DNA of 64,000 nt. Origin: Gemmatimonadota bacterium (GTDB taxonomy: Bacteria; Latescibacterota; UBA2968). A model generated the notes under the pieces. The model saw only the letters and a program-made list of their open reading frames with translations. It ran no database searches and had not been told where the DNA came from. Positions 1-9,237 of this stretch are shown here, one piece after another; within the stretch, counting starts at the first letter, position 1, and each line of letters begins with the position of its first letter. The stretch spans positions 1 through 64,000 of the forward strand of contig VXRD01000126.1 in assembly GCA_009838845.1 (NCBI GenBank). Direction: 5' to 3'. The position numbers were made by a program, and so were the translations under genes.

Positions 1-107
1 CGCGGATGGCCGTGGAACGCAACCGCATATCCTCCTACAATCATATAGCGTACATTATTTTTTTCTAAAAACCCTAATAGTTCTTCGAAGTCGGGCTGGG
101 TAGTCAT
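1..107 (-). CDS. Nucleotidyltransferase family protein (N-terminus only, cut by left edge)
   Basis: The first 35 codons of a minus-strand gene are present. It starts at the ATG complementary to 105-107 and runs off the window. The visible protein has an acidic helical start, then 'VRYMIVGGYAVAFHGHPR'. That segment matches, from memory, the N-terminus of MNT/AbiEii-like nucleotidyltransferases (DUF6036 group), in which a GG motif is followed by HG(H/R)PR and then the catalytic D-x-D, here beyond the edge. The start lies inside the 3' end of the small upstream ORF (55-225), a 53-bp overlap that suggests translational coupling. Such enzymes often act as toxins that modify tRNA or protein, but many relatives have unknown substrates. 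The family call is good for so short a fragment; the toxin role is inferred. Confidence 0.65.
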   Translation of the reverse strand, partial: MTTQPDFEELLGFLEKNNVRYMIVGGYAVAFHGHP

Positions 108-225
108 ATAGAAATTTCCCGGATTGGATTCGCAATTTTTCTACAAGGTCAAGGCGTTCTTCGGACGTAGAGGCCTGATTTTCTTCTTTTTTTTTGTCGT
201 GTATATTTTTTACTGTGATTTTCAT
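55..225 (-). CDS. Small basic protein (56 aa), putative partner of the nucleotidyltransferase
   Basis: This 56-aa ORF begins at the ATG complementary to 223-225, with a GGAG Shine-Dalgarno about 8 nt upstream on the minus strand. A longer reading from 297 is possible but has no ribosome site. The middle is charged and helical ('ERLDLVEKLR') and the end is basic ('YPARLRRTIRVFRKK'). I recall similar ~55-residue proteins with an 'E-x-G-K-F-x-Y-x-Y-P-x-R-x-R-R' pattern directly before nucleotidyltransferases of this group. The stop lies inside the next gene, so the two are probably co-translated. An antitoxin-like or chaperone role is inference. Confidence 0.6.
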   Translation of the reverse strand: MKITVKNIHDKKKEENQASTSEERLDLVEKLRIQSGKFLYDYPARLRRTIRVFRKK

Positions 226-268
226 GGCGTGTTTCTCCGTTTTTTTGTAATCAAATATAGGGACGATT

Positions 269-2206
269 TTGTCTAAAAGCCATTTCATTATTCGCACGCT
301 AATTCTGGTCCCGATTTTTGCGGGATGTCAGCAGAGCGAACAGGTGACGGTTTCGGGTGCGGTTGCAAAGCCGGGTACTTATGTATATCAGCCCGACAAA
401 TCGGCGAATAGTTATCTCGAAGGTGCCGGTGGCCTGACGGAAGAAGCGCTTCTCGATAGTGCATATCTGGTTCGAGGTTTGGTTGACTCTTCTGGCAAAG
501 AGATAATCAAAAGTGTGACGATTCCCCTGTCGGAGCATCCAGAAGTTTTGCCCGGTGATGAGATTAAAGTGCCAACTCGTGTTTATGACGTGCGATTGGA
601 TACGGTTCGCGTTTTGCGCGATGTACGATTGGTGCACGAGAATCGGATTCTCAAAATTCCCACGGGTGCCCTGGTGTCTGGGTGGACAGAGCGCGGCGTG
701 CTGGTCGCGTTGTTACTTGGTCGCGGAAAAGTTTACGAGATGGTTGATACCGCAAAGGCTGTGTGGGCTTTTCATTACTTATACGTTCATTTGCACCCCG
801 ATGAATACAGTCGCCTGAAGGGTTTTTCGGGAAATGTGATTGATAGTTTGGAGGCTCTGGAAGATGCACACGCCATCCATACACGCACCAGAACGCAGTT
901 GGATTATGTGCGTCCTGAAGGGTTACAACTTCCGGACACGGGTTATTGGCGTGTGTTGCTGGGGATTTTGCTAACGCCCAGGAGTGCATCCTTTCCGGGT
1001 AGTGGATTGCGCCGGCGTCGCTTTGAGGATGGGCGTGTGTGGACGACTTTTCCCAATGGGCGACAGCGCTGGCAGTATCCCGATGGGCGGGTGGAGGTGA
1101 TATTGCCCGGGGGCGTGAAGAAAGAAACCCGATTTCCCGATGGACGGGTTGTATCTGGCTATGAACAGCAGGTGTCTCGTTTGACAGATGAGTCTGCGGT
1201 TCGCAATGGTGTAGCTGGCCGCGCGATGGAGCAACGCACTTCGGAAAGGGTGACGAAGATTTCGGCAGAGGTAATACCCGATGGCACTATAGTAACCCGC
1301 AAAAAAGAGGAAAATGAGCCTGCCATTCAGCCCGATGGGTATAGGATTGTGAAAGGGGAGGATGGTTCAAGTCGGGAGACATTTCCCGATGGGCGAGAGA
1401 TCGAGCGTAATCGCTTTGGACAAAAGATCACCTCGTGGCCCGATGGTCGAAAAGAAGTGCGGATGCCAGTAGCATACAGTTATCCCAGTCCGTTGCGAAC
1501 AGATCTCGCGGTGGTCAATTCGCTTCCAGACTCGGTTGCCGCAGGTGAAGAACTGACGGTTTCAGGACAGCTACACAGCGAGGTGGAAGATATATCTATC
1601 GCGGCCTTTCTCGCGCCCGATGGCAGTGTGATCAAAGGGGCTGTGCGAAGGCAGGGGCGGCGGTTTCAGGCGCGGTTTCGGTTTGGGGAGGTGGGACATT
1701 GTCGCGTACAGGTTCAGGTTGTCCTGCCCAAGGCACGCACCTTTACGGTTTCTCATCAGGCGGTGGTTGTTGGCAATCCCGAGAAGTTAGAAGACGAGGT
1801 TTTGACAATAGTCCCTTATCCGGGCGATGAGGCGGCTGAACAATTTTTGATTGATGAAATTAATGCGGCGCGAAGGCGGATCGGTCGTCAGGCTGTACTT
1901 CCACATCCCAATTTGATGCATGTGGCGCGCATCCGCCTCGAGGAAATGCTGGCTTTGGGTGAGGTATCCCACTTTTCTTTATCGGGATTGGATGTGATGT
2001 GGCATGTAACCACCCGACGCTTGCCTTTTTCTCAGGTGAGCGAAAATGTGGCAAACGGATATTTTGTCGAAACGATGCAGGCAAGTTGGATGTTAAGTGC
2101 GAGCCATCGTTCAAATATATTGGCGAGACACTGGACACATGTGGGGGTAGCTGTGGCAAAAGATAGGGGTATGGTATGGGGCGTTCAGGTGTTTGCACGG
2201 CAATAA
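269..2206 (+). CDS. Lipoprotein with SLBB, PDGR-repeat and CAP domains
   Basis: This is a 645-aa secreted protein. The start is a TTG preceded by GGGAC; a hydrophobic stretch ends in 'IFAGC', an acceptable lipobox, so it is probably a membrane-anchored lipoprotein. Residues ~25-100 resemble an SLBB beta-grasp domain ('VSGAVAKPGTYVY...GGLTEEAL'), the fold found in polysaccharide-export proteins. Residues ~245-400 contain spaced PDGR units ('YPDGRVEV', 'FPDGRVVSG', 'FPDGREIE', 'WPDGRKEV') like the beta-sheet repeats of Tcp10_C. An Ig-like segment follows, and residues ~515-645 form a CAP/SCP-PR1 domain ('INAARR', 'SHRSNIL..HWTHVGV'). The combination is unfamiliar to me. Cell-surface binding is likely; no enzyme activity can be assigned. 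It ends 14 bp before the formate dehydrogenase genes, with no evident functional link. Confidence 0.85.
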   Translation: MSKSHFIIRTLILVPIFAGCQQSEQVTVSGAVAKPGTYVYQPDKSANSYLEGAGGLTEEALLDSAYLVRGLVDSSGKEIIKSVTIPLSEHPEVLPGDEIKVPTRVYDVRLDTVRVLRDVRLVHENRILKIPTGALVSGWTERGVLVALLLGRGKVYEMVDTAKAVWAFHYLYVHLHPDEYSRLKGFSGNVIDSLEALEDAHAIHTRTRTQLDYVRPEGLQLPDTGYWRVLLGILLTPRSASFPGSGLRRRRFEDGRVWTTFPNGRQRWQYPDGRVEVILPGGVKKETRFPDGRVVSGYEQQVSRLTDESAVRNGVAGRAMEQRTSERVTKISAEVIPDGTIVTRKKEENEPAIQPDGYRIVKGEDGSSRETFPDGREIERNRFGQKITSWPDGRKEVRMPVAYSYPSPLRTDLAVVNSLPDSVAAGEELTVSGQLHSEVEDISIAAFLAPDGSVIKGAVRRQGRRFQARFRFGEVGHCRVQVQVVLPKARTFTVSHQAVVVGNPEKLEDEVLTIVPYPGDEAAEQFLIDEINAARRRIGRQAVLPHPNLMHVARIRLEEMLALGEVSHFSLSGLDVMWHVTTRRLPFSQVSENVANGYFVETMQASWMLSASHRSNILARHWTHVGVAVAKDRGMVWGVQVFARQ

Positions 2207-2220
2207 AAGCGAGGTTTGGT

Positions 2221-3810
2221 GTGAATAAAAAACAGGCCGATGTGCCCGATTTACTCCAGATTGAAGGCGGGTTAAATTCAGGCGTGTCGCGGAAGGTGTC
2301 GCAACAAACCGGCGTTCCCGAAGCGCAGGTCTATGGCGTGGGTAGTTTTTTTGATTTGTTGACGGATACGGACAAAAAAGTGCGGGTATGTACGGGTTTG
2401 TCGTGTCGCATGGCGGGTGCAGATCAGGTGTTGCAGGCGATGGTAGATGCGGGTCTGCCCGCGATGGGGTGTTCGTGTCTGGCAGCTTGTGATCGTCCGC
2501 CTGCGGTGTTGCGAGACCGCGATGTGTTGCCCGCTGTATCGGTCGAGGATGTGGTGCGGGCAGATGGCGATTGGACGCGGCTCCTGCCAGAGATAGTGTC
2601 CAGTGGCAACTTGGGACATGTGGGACCAGAGGTGGATGATCCAGATACTATGGCGATCAATTTGTTGGGGCAGGCCGATTGGTCGGGCAAAGCGTTTGCT
2701 AAGGCCGCGAAGATGCGTCCCGAAGAAATTATCGAAAAAATAGAGATGTCGGGGTTGCAGGGGCGCGGTGGCGCGGGTTTTTCCGCGTCTTTTAAGTGGA
2801 ATGCTGTGTGTTCAGAAAAAGAGACCACGCGTTATGTGGTTTTAAATGGCGATGAGAGCGAGCCAGGTACATTTAAAGACCGCGAGATTTTGATGCGTCG
2901 TCCCGATCTGGTTGTTGAAGGATTGGCGATTGCGGCTTATAAAATCGGGGCGAGAGATGTTTATTTGTACTTGCGGGGCGAGTTCGCATTTCCAAAGGCT
3001 GTGATGACAAAAGCAATTGCAGAGTTTGAATCACATAATATATTTCCCGATATCCGTTTTCACATGCACTCGGGGCAGGGTGCGTATATTTGCGGCGAAG
3101 AGACGGCACTTTTAGAGGCATTGGAAGGCAAGCGCGGAATGCCGCGTTTGCGCCCACCCTATCCCACAGAATACGGTCTGTGGGGAAAACCCACACTTAT
3201 TCACAATGTGGAAACTATTGCGTGCGTGCCTTCGATTATTTCAAGAGGCGGCGATTGGTTTCGCAATTTGGGGCGCACAGAGGCGGGGTCAAAAGTGTAT
3301 TGTATTAGCGGGCATGTCAAACGCCCCGGTGTCTATGAGTTGCCGCTCGGTGTGACTTTAGATGAGTTGGTCGAAGAGGCCGGCGGATATATTGGTACTC
3401 CGAAAGCGTTTAGTCCCGGGGGTGCGAGTTCGGGCTTTTTGCCGGCTAAATACAGGGACCAACCATTGGATTTTAAGACAATGGATGGGTTGGGTTCGCT
3501 GCTCGGCTCGGCCGGTGTTGTTGTGTTGAACGACACGGTGGATATAAAATGGTCAGTCAGTCAACAGTTGAGATTTTTTCACGATGAAAGCTGCGGCCAA
3601 TGCGCCCCCTGTCGCATTGGCACGCGGTATTTACACGAGGCACTGGAAAATCGCATTTGCAATCGGGAACAGGGCCACAACCCTCACTTGCAACACGCAG
3701 CAGACGTGGCGTGGCAAATGAATGAGGGTTCGATATGTGGTCTTGGGCAAATCGCTTCTCTCCCCCTGACGAGTGCCCAAAAATTCTTCCCCGAGGAGTT
3801 TGATGAATAA
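2221..3810 (+). CDS. Formate dehydrogenase NADH-binding subunit, NuoE-NuoF fusion
   Basis: This is the electron-transfer subunit that passes electrons from the catalytic subunit to NAD+. Residues 1-~110 are NuoE-like, with a thioredoxin-fold [2Fe-2S] set Cys57-x4-Cys62 and Cys86-x3-Cys90. The rest is NuoF-like: 'GRGGAGFSASFKW' and 'DESEPGTFKDRE' for FMN/NADH, an SLBB region, then 'ESCGQCAPCRIGT' and a distal 'SICGLG' cysteine for a [4Fe-4S] cluster. The fusion corresponds to FdsG plus FdsB, or to HoxF. I chose the GTG at 2221 because GCGAGG precedes it; an in-frame ATG at 2176 would overlap the upstream gene. Its last 8 bases overlap the catalytic gene. Context makes formate dehydrogenase the best call; the subunit alone could also serve a hydrogenase. 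Confidence 0.9.
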   Translation: MNKKQADVPDLLQIEGGLNSGVSRKVSQQTGVPEAQVYGVGSFFDLLTDTDKKVRVCTGLSCRMAGADQVLQAMVDAGLPAMGCSCLAACDRPPAVLRDRDVLPAVSVEDVVRADGDWTRLLPEIVSSGNLGHVGPEVDDPDTMAINLLGQADWSGKAFAKAAKMRPEEIIEKIEMSGLQGRGGAGFSASFKWNAVCSEKETTRYVVLNGDESEPGTFKDREILMRRPDLVVEGLAIAAYKIGARDVYLYLRGEFAFPKAVMTKAIAEFESHNIFPDIRFHMHSGQGAYICGEETALLEALEGKRGMPRLRPPYPTEYGLWGKPTLIHNVETIACVPSIISRGGDWFRNLGRTEAGSKVYCISGHVKRPGVYELPLGVTLDELVEEAGGYIGTPKAFSPGGASSGFLPAKYRDQPLDFKTMDGLGSLLGSAGVVVLNDTVDIKWSVSQQLRFFHDESCGQCAPCRIGTRYLHEALENRICNREQGHNPHLQHAADVAWQMNEGSICGLGQIASLPLTSAQKFFPEEFDE

Positions 3811-6619
3811 ATTGATATTGAACGGACAGACGATATGCTTTGCCGAAGGCGAGACCCTGCTGGACATTACATCTCGTCAGGGATTGGAAATTCCGACCCT
3901 GTGTCACGATCCGCGTTTAGAACCCGCGGGTGCGTGTCGCTCTTGTCTTGTGGAAGTTGATGGCGAGCGGTTGATGACGCCGGCCTGTGCGCGCATCGCA
4001 CAAGACGGGATGGTGGTGACGACCGAGAATGAGCGTATTGATCGGCACCGCCAAACCCTGATGGCTTTGTACATGACTGATCATCCGCACGAGCGCGAAG
4101 TATCGGAAGTCGGTTCGCCGGATTTATTGCTGGATATGGCTGCCGAGTTCGATGCGCCAATGGATTGGGGATGGATGGAGCCGATGCGAGGAGATAGGGA
4201 GGATCGCAATCCCTATGTGGATTTTAATCCCGATACCTGTATTGCGTGTGCGCGATGCGTGCGCTATTGCGAGGAAATAGAAGGTGTTTCGGCTATTACT
4301 CTTGCGGGTAGAGGGTCACATACGACGATTTCTACGGTGGAAGAAAAATCTCTGCTGGATACGACGTGCGAGTTGTGCGGTGGATGTATCGATGTGTGTC
4401 CAACTGGTGCTATGAATGAAAAATTGCCACTGATGCGCGGGCAAAAACCCGAGCGCGAACTGGTAAAGGTGCGGTCAACTTGCAACTTTTGTGGGGTGGG
4501 CTGTCAGCTCGATCTCAATGTGGATTCAGAAGGTCGCGATGGCAAGGGGCAGATTGTAAAGGTGACGAGTCCTCCGCCGGGCACGACGACCAATGACGGC
4601 AATTTGTGTGTCAAGGGACGCTTTGCCTATGACTTTGTGCACCACAAAGATCGGTTGACTGAGCCGCTTGTGCGCGGTGAGGATGGTGTATTGTATCCAA
4701 CTACCTGGGACGATGCGCTCGAAAGAGCAGCGGAAGGATTGTTGGGCGTTGCAGAGCGACACGGCGCAGATGCCCTGGGTTTTGTGAGTTCGTCGCGGTG
4801 TACGATGGAGGAAAATTTTCTCGTTCAGAAAATGGCGCGCGCGCTGTTTCGGGCAAATCACGTCCATCAGTGTGCGGCCACGTGACACGCGCCAACTGTG
4901 GCCGGTCTGGTCGAAACATTTGGTGCGGGTGCTATGACGAATTCAATTGGCGAGATACGCGATGTTGATTTTCTGTTTGTGATTGGCAGCAATACGAGCG
5001 AGGCACATCCGATTATCGCTATGGAAATGAAACGCGCGATTCGCAAAGGCGCGACCTTGGTTGTCGCCGATCCCAGGGCGATCTGGATGACGTCTATTGC
5101 GGAAAAGCATTTGCAACTCAATCCCGGTACAGATGTGTGGTTGCTCAATGCCATGGCGCATGTGATTGTGGCAGAGGATTTGATCGATCGCGAATTTATC
5201 GAAAATCAGACTGAAAATTTTGAGCAGGTCAAAGAGGCTGTCGCGTCTTATACACCCGAAAAGGCTGAAGAGATAACGGGTATTTCAGCAGATGATATTC
5301 GCTGGACTGCGCGGCAGTACGCTACGACGGAAAAAGCGGGTATATATTATACGCTGGGCATTACGGAACACGCACACGGTACGGATAATGTGTATGCGCT
5401 TGCAAATCTGGTTTTGATGACGGGGCATCTGGGCAAGCCATCGACCGGGATGAATCCACTGCGCGGACAGAATAATGTGCAGGGTGCGAATGACGCGGGT
5501 GCTACGCCGATGTTTTATCCGGGTTATCAGCGTGTGGATGATCCAGAAGTGCGGGCAAAATACGAAAAGTCCTGGGGTGTTCCGCTGTCCCCGGTGCCGG
5601 GTCTGAATCTCAATGAGATGATGAAGACGGTGGGGGAACAGATGCGCGGCTTTTTTGTGATGGGTGAAGATATTGTGTTGTCCGAACCCAATGTTCTCGA
5701 GTTGGAAAAGGGATTGAATAATGTTGATTTTATCGTGATGCAGGATGCGTTTATGAATGAGACGGCGCGTTTTGCCGATGTGATTTTGCCCGCAGCCGTG
5801 TTTGCCGAGAAGGAGGGTACGTTTACCAATTCAGAGCGCCGCATTCAGAGGGTTCGCAAAGCAGTTGATCCTCCTGGTGAAGCGCTTCCAGATTGGGAGA
5901 TTCTGGTTATGCTGGCGAATAAGATGGGCGCGAATTGGTCGTATAAAGATCCAGCGGAAGTTTATGCCGAGATGGTTAAAGACGTTCCCCAATTTGCCGG
6001 TATCAGTCACGAGAAATTGGAAAAGATAGATCGCGTAGCAGGTGAAGAGAGCATAGCGGGCTTACAGTGGCCGTGCCCCGATGCGGATCATCCGGGTACA
6101 AAATTTTTACACGAAGATGGCATTTTGCGCGGTAAGGGATTGTTTATGCCCGTGCATTATATCCCACCGGCGGAATTGCCAGATGAAGATTACGGTCTTT
6201 TTCTTTCTACGGGACGCACGCTGTATCACTACAATGCCGCAACACAGACGCGCCGAGAGTCCGGGCTTGATGCGAAACAGTCCGAGGCTTTTGTAGAGTT
6301 GCATCCGAGCGATGCGCGGAAACGGGGTGTTCATCACGGGGATGTGGTGGAGGTGACGACGCGGCGCGGAAGTGTGCAGTTGCGGGCTATTTTGTCGCGG
6401 CAAGTGCGCCCGGGGTGTATCTGGATGCCCTTGCATTTCGCCGAGGCGCGCGCCAATGTGTTGACGAATGATGTTGGCGATGCGGTGACGGGGACAGCCG
6501 AGTACAAGGTGTGTGCGGCGGAGGTGCGATTGGTTGAGTCAATGCCCGATAATGAAACGTTCTTTCCGGGGAGCTATTACTACGAAGAGGGACCGGGGTT
6601 GCAGCGCGTGGGTGATTGA
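3803..6619 (+). CDS. fdhA: Formate dehydrogenase catalytic subunit, selenocysteine-containing (TGA at 4883-4885)
   Basis: This molybdo/tungstopterin enzyme oxidises formate to CO2. It is one 938-aa protein read through an in-frame TGA, which I take as Sec361; without recoding it would appear as two ORFs. Order: [2Fe-2S] ferredoxin (Cys34, 45, 48, 62); two [4Fe-4S] motifs ('CIACARCVRYC', 'CELCGGCIDVC'); the MopB cluster motif 'CNFCGVGC' with a distal Cys; then 'HQCAAT-U-HAPTVAGL', exactly where formate dehydrogenases carry Cys or Sec. The C-terminal half has the bis-MGD motifs ('MTGHLGKPSTGMNPLRGQNN') and a molydopterin-binding C-domain. The ATG at 3803 has GAGGAG upstream and overlaps the NuoEF-like gene. 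A SECIS hairpin lies at 4892-4923. The cell must carry selA, selB, selC and selD elsewhere. Confidence 0.92.
4892..4923 (+). promoter_or_regulatory. Bacterial SECIS hairpin (selenocysteine insertion element)
   Basis: Beginning six nucleotides after the TGA, CCAACTGT (4892-4899) pairs with ACATTTGG (4916-4923) at 7 of 8 positions. Above it GGCC (4900-4903) pairs with GGTC (4909-4912) around the loop GGTCT, with GAA bulged on the 3' side. Eighteen nucleotides separate the TGA from the GGTCT loop, the same spacing and loop motif I recall for E. coli fdhF. SelB binds such a loop to deliver Sec-tRNA. Confidence 0.85.
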
Positions 6620-6666
6620 GTCAGGAGATAAAAAAGCCACTGTGATACTGTGAACTATACCTTTCT

Positions 6667-8136
6667 TTAGGATAAAGCTTCCTGCCCGAATCGCTCGGCG
6701 GTCTGCAGGGTCTCGCGCACATCGTCCCATGTCGTGGTGTGGTTGGCGATGCAGAGTCTGAGTGAAAATTTTCCATGCAGAAGCGTTGAGGATATGAAGG
6801 CTTTGTCTTCCCAAAAGATGCGGGCGAGTATTGTCTTGTTGATTTCTGCGAGTTCTTCCTCGTCAACAGCGGTATCGGCGGGGTTGACGCGGAAGCATAC
6901 GATCCCCAGCGATGCGGGGTTTAACATTTCCAGGGTTTGACTTTCACGGACGTATGCCTCGGCGCGGGCAGCCAGTTCCATTCCCTTTGCTACGGCTCGC
7001 CGGAATGCGTCCATTCCGAAGGTTTGGATCGACATCCAGATCTTAAGAGCGCGTACCGAGCGGCTCAGTTGCAGGCCGCGATCCGAGAAGTTCGGGTGGT
7101 TCGCGCCCCATATTGTGTCCTGGAGAATGTCGTGGTGAACGCCGAAGGCGTTTTCAAGTGTACTCAGGTCTTTGACCAGCAGACAGCCAGCCTCATAAGG
7201 CTGGAAGAACCATTTGTGCGCGTCCAGGCCGATGGAATCAGCCCGCTCGATCCCGCGCAAGAGTTCCTTGCCCTGTTCGGTCACGACAGCGAAGCCGCCG
7301 TACGCAGCGTCAACGTGTAGCCATATACCTTCTGCCTCGCAGTAGTCTGCCATGGTTTCGATCGGATCAATAGTTCCGGTGCTGCTCGTTCCGGCATTGG
7401 CGCATACCGCAATGGGGTTGAATCCCGCTGCGCGGTCATCGGCTACAGCCTGTGCGAGTGCTTCCACGTCCAGGCGGAAGAGGTCGTCGCTCGGTGTCAG
7501 GCGTATGCATTCTGGTCTGACGCCGATGATCCTGGCTGCTCGTATGTGCGCGCTATGGCTCTGGTCGCTCATATAAACAGTGGCGCGTTCAGGGTGGCCC
7601 GCTGCTTCTCGCGCTGCGACGAGGGCGTTGAGGCTGGCTGCGGAGCCGCCGCTCGTCAAAAGCCCACCCGCGCTTTCTGGATATCCGAGCCATTGCCGCA
7701 ACCAATCAATGACGACCAGTTCGAGTTGGCTCGGACCGCTTCCGACCAGCCAGGTGCATGCGTTGACGTTGTATCCGGCGGCCATGAAATCGGCCAGCAC
7801 GCTGGGCCATGTGGGCGCCGATGGGATAAACGCGAAGCAACGGGGGTGGTCCAGTCGCATCGCAAATGGGAGGATTTCGCGTGCGGCCTGCTCAATGACT
7901 TCTACTGGGGGCCGCCCAGCTTCGGGCGGATCCTTCAGGAGTTGTTTCTCCAGTCCCTGCCTGAATTCTCCATCCCAGGCATTTTCCCCGGGCAAGGTCT
8001 CAGTTCGCGCCACCAAAAGCTCCGCGGCTTTGTGCGCGAGTTCAAGCATGAGTTCGGGGGCCATCTGGAGGCTGTTGCCCGTCTCGTCTGAAAGTTCTTG
8101 TTTTGTGTCTGATCTTCTTTCCATACCCCTTCTCAT
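6667..8136 (-). CDS. Pyridoxal-phosphate group II amino-acid decarboxylase
   Basis: This is a 489-aa cytosolic PLP enzyme of the aromatic-L-amino-acid/tyrosine/glutamate decarboxylase family. The cofactor lysine is in 'DAHKWFFQPYEAG'; the preceding 'HVDAAYGG' supplies the Asp that contacts the pyridine nitrogen; 'TSGGSAASLNAL' binds phosphate. Length and motif order are normal, so it is probably active. The 'SIGLDAHKW' context resembles aromatic amino-acid decarboxylases more than glutamate decarboxylases, but the substrate cannot be fixed. The start at 8136 has AAGGTG upstream and overlaps the stop of the preceding lipoprotein gene (ATGA), so the pair is co-translated. A second ATG at 8124 has a poorly spaced GGGG. 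Confidence 0.88.
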   Translation of the reverse strand: MRRGMERRSDTKQELSDETGNSLQMAPELMLELAHKAAELLVARTETLPGENAWDGEFRQGLEKQLLKDPPEAGRPPVEVIEQAAREILPFAMRLDHPRCFAFIPSAPTWPSVLADFMAAGYNVNACTWLVGSGPSQLELVVIDWLRQWLGYPESAGGLLTSGGSAASLNALVAAREAAGHPERATVYMSDQSHSAHIRAARIIGVRPECIRLTPSDDLFRLDVEALAQAVADDRAAGFNPIAVCANAGTSSTGTIDPIETMADYCEAEGIWLHVDAAYGGFAVVTEQGKELLRGIERADSIGLDAHKWFFQPYEAGCLLVKDLSTLENAFGVHHDILQDTIWGANHPNFSDRGLQLSRSVRALKIWMSIQTFGMDAFRRAVAKGMELAARAEAYVRESQTLEMLNPASLGIVCFRVNPADTAVDEEELAEINKTILARIFWEDKAFISSTLLHGKFSLRLCIANHTTTWDDVRETLQTAERFGQEALS

Positions 8137-9059
8137 TCTTTCACCTTCGGATAAAAGCCCGAGAGGAAGGTTAATTCCATGCCGGTTTGTGAGTCAGTGA
8201 TTGGGATGGCATAACTGATCTTGGGCGAGCCAATGGGATCTCCGGTTAATTCGCCATCACCATTCTCATCTACCGCCGGATTATCGAAATAATACGCGAC
8301 AAAACCGCCACCTGCTGCGGCTGCAGCGATGAGTTCCTGGACGTATTTGACGCCATTGGGATCTTCAAAGTTAATCAGGTTTTGTCCCTCGAGATCTGCA
8401 TTGGCTGCGTGATACACTATGACGCCCTCGCTGTTTAAAACTGCGAGGTAGATGGCTTCGTGTTTCCACCTGCCGCCCTCTTGTCTGAATTCTTCTGCGA
8501 TGTCTTCGGAAAAGGGGAAGCTTTTCGCGTATTCTTTTGCGGCTCCGACAAATGATTTCAGGGTTTTCTTATCTACTACATCTCTGGCTGTGATCTGCTT
8601 TGTTGGCTCTTCCAGGGAGTATGAACCTTTCACCTGTGCTTTTCCGCCAATGGGTAAATAGAGTATGACCTTATAGCCTGCGTTAATTGGTATGCTGGAC
8701 CAGGAGCCGATCTCGACTCCGTCCTGCGAAGCACGCGCCTGGTAATAACCATTGCCCGATGCGATTTCCACCAGTGTCTGACCTTTTTCATCGGTTGTGC
8801 CTGACCACTGATAGTCGGGTGCCTGTCCGGCAATGGAGCGCGAAAATTCTACGGTTGCACCACTTACTGGTGTGCCGTCACGAGACAGATTGACCATGAC
8901 CACAGCCTGTGCTTTGTGATGGGCTACTGCCAATTTGCTCAGAGGACGACCAACCTGCTCTTCTGTTCCGATTTCTGACTGCGTTACGCGCTCGCCGCCG
9001 CAGCTCCACATCAGTCCTGAGGCAAGAGCTATGACAAAAATACTGCGAATATGGTTCAT
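8133..9059 (-). CDS. Secreted lipoprotein with Ig-like and sCache domains
   Basis: This is a 308-aa exported protein. The start at 9059 is set by GGAGG seven nt upstream; a longer reading to 9152 would begin inside the -35 box. A hydrophobic signal ends in 'LMWSCGG', a weak lipobox. Residues ~45-125 are an Ig-like/carboxypeptidase-regulatory beta domain ('VSGATVEFSRSIAGQAPDY', 'SIPINAG'). Residues ~140-308 are a single-Cache (sCache_2-like) sensor domain: helix, 'AVLNSEGVIVYHAANADLEG', 'NGVKYVQELIAAAAAGGG', 'FVAYYFDNPAVD', 'SYAIPI'. Cache domains bind small molecules but normally belong to receptors; none of the usual transmembrane or signalling output is present here. It is coupled to the decarboxylase gene, which hints at a link with that enzyme's substrate or amine product. 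Confidence 0.8.
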   Translation of the reverse strand: MNHIRSIFVIALASGLMWSCGGERVTQSEIGTEEQVGRPLSKLAVAHHKAQAVVMVNLSRDGTPVSGATVEFSRSIAGQAPDYQWSGTTDEKGQTLVEIASGNGYYQARASQDGVEIGSWSSIPINAGYKVILYLPIGGKAQVKGSYSLEEPTKQITARDVVDKKTLKSFVGAAKEYAKSFPFSEDIAEEFRQEGGRWKHEAIYLAVLNSEGVIVYHAANADLEGQNLINFEDPNGVKYVQELIAAAAAGGGFVAYYFDNPAVDENGDGELTGDPIGSPKISYAIPITDSQTGMELTFLSGFYPKVKE

Positions 9060-9123
9060 CACCGGTCCTCCCTTTGTTGCGTTTTTTCGGATTTTGCAAA
9101 AGTCTGCTATATGGTGTAAATGC

Positions 9124-9152
9124 AGTTTATGCTTAGAAACTCTATTTGTCAA
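9124..9152 (-). promoter_or_regulatory. Sigma-70-type promoter for the sCache lipoprotein and decarboxylase operon
   Basis: On the minus strand TTGACA (9152-9147) and TAAACT (9129-9124) are separated by 17 nt. Transcription would start near 9117, leaving a leader of about 58 nt before the GGAGG-preceded ATG at 9059. Confidence 0.65.
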
Positions 9153-9181
9153 ATATGTTTGTGAGGTCCTTGAGTAAAATA

Positions 9182-9212
9182 AAAAAGCCGCGAATTATGC
9201 TCACGGCTTTTT
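9182..9212 (-). terminator. Rho-independent terminator of the double-sCache gene
   Basis: AAAAAGCCG (9182-9190) and CGGCTTTTT (9204-9212) pair; read leftwards the stem ends in a T-rich run. It sits 25 bp past the stop of the minus-strand gene at 9238 and just upstream of the promoter of the next operon. Confidence 0.75.
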
Positions 9213-9237
9213 AGCCTCCGTTTGTTGAATCTCATAT

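Noticed and set aside
4898-6619. Second half of formate dehydrogenase as a separate 573-aa gene
   Set aside because: It has no ribosome site, the frame continues from the upstream ORF, and the separating TGA is a selenocysteine codon with a SECIS hairpin.
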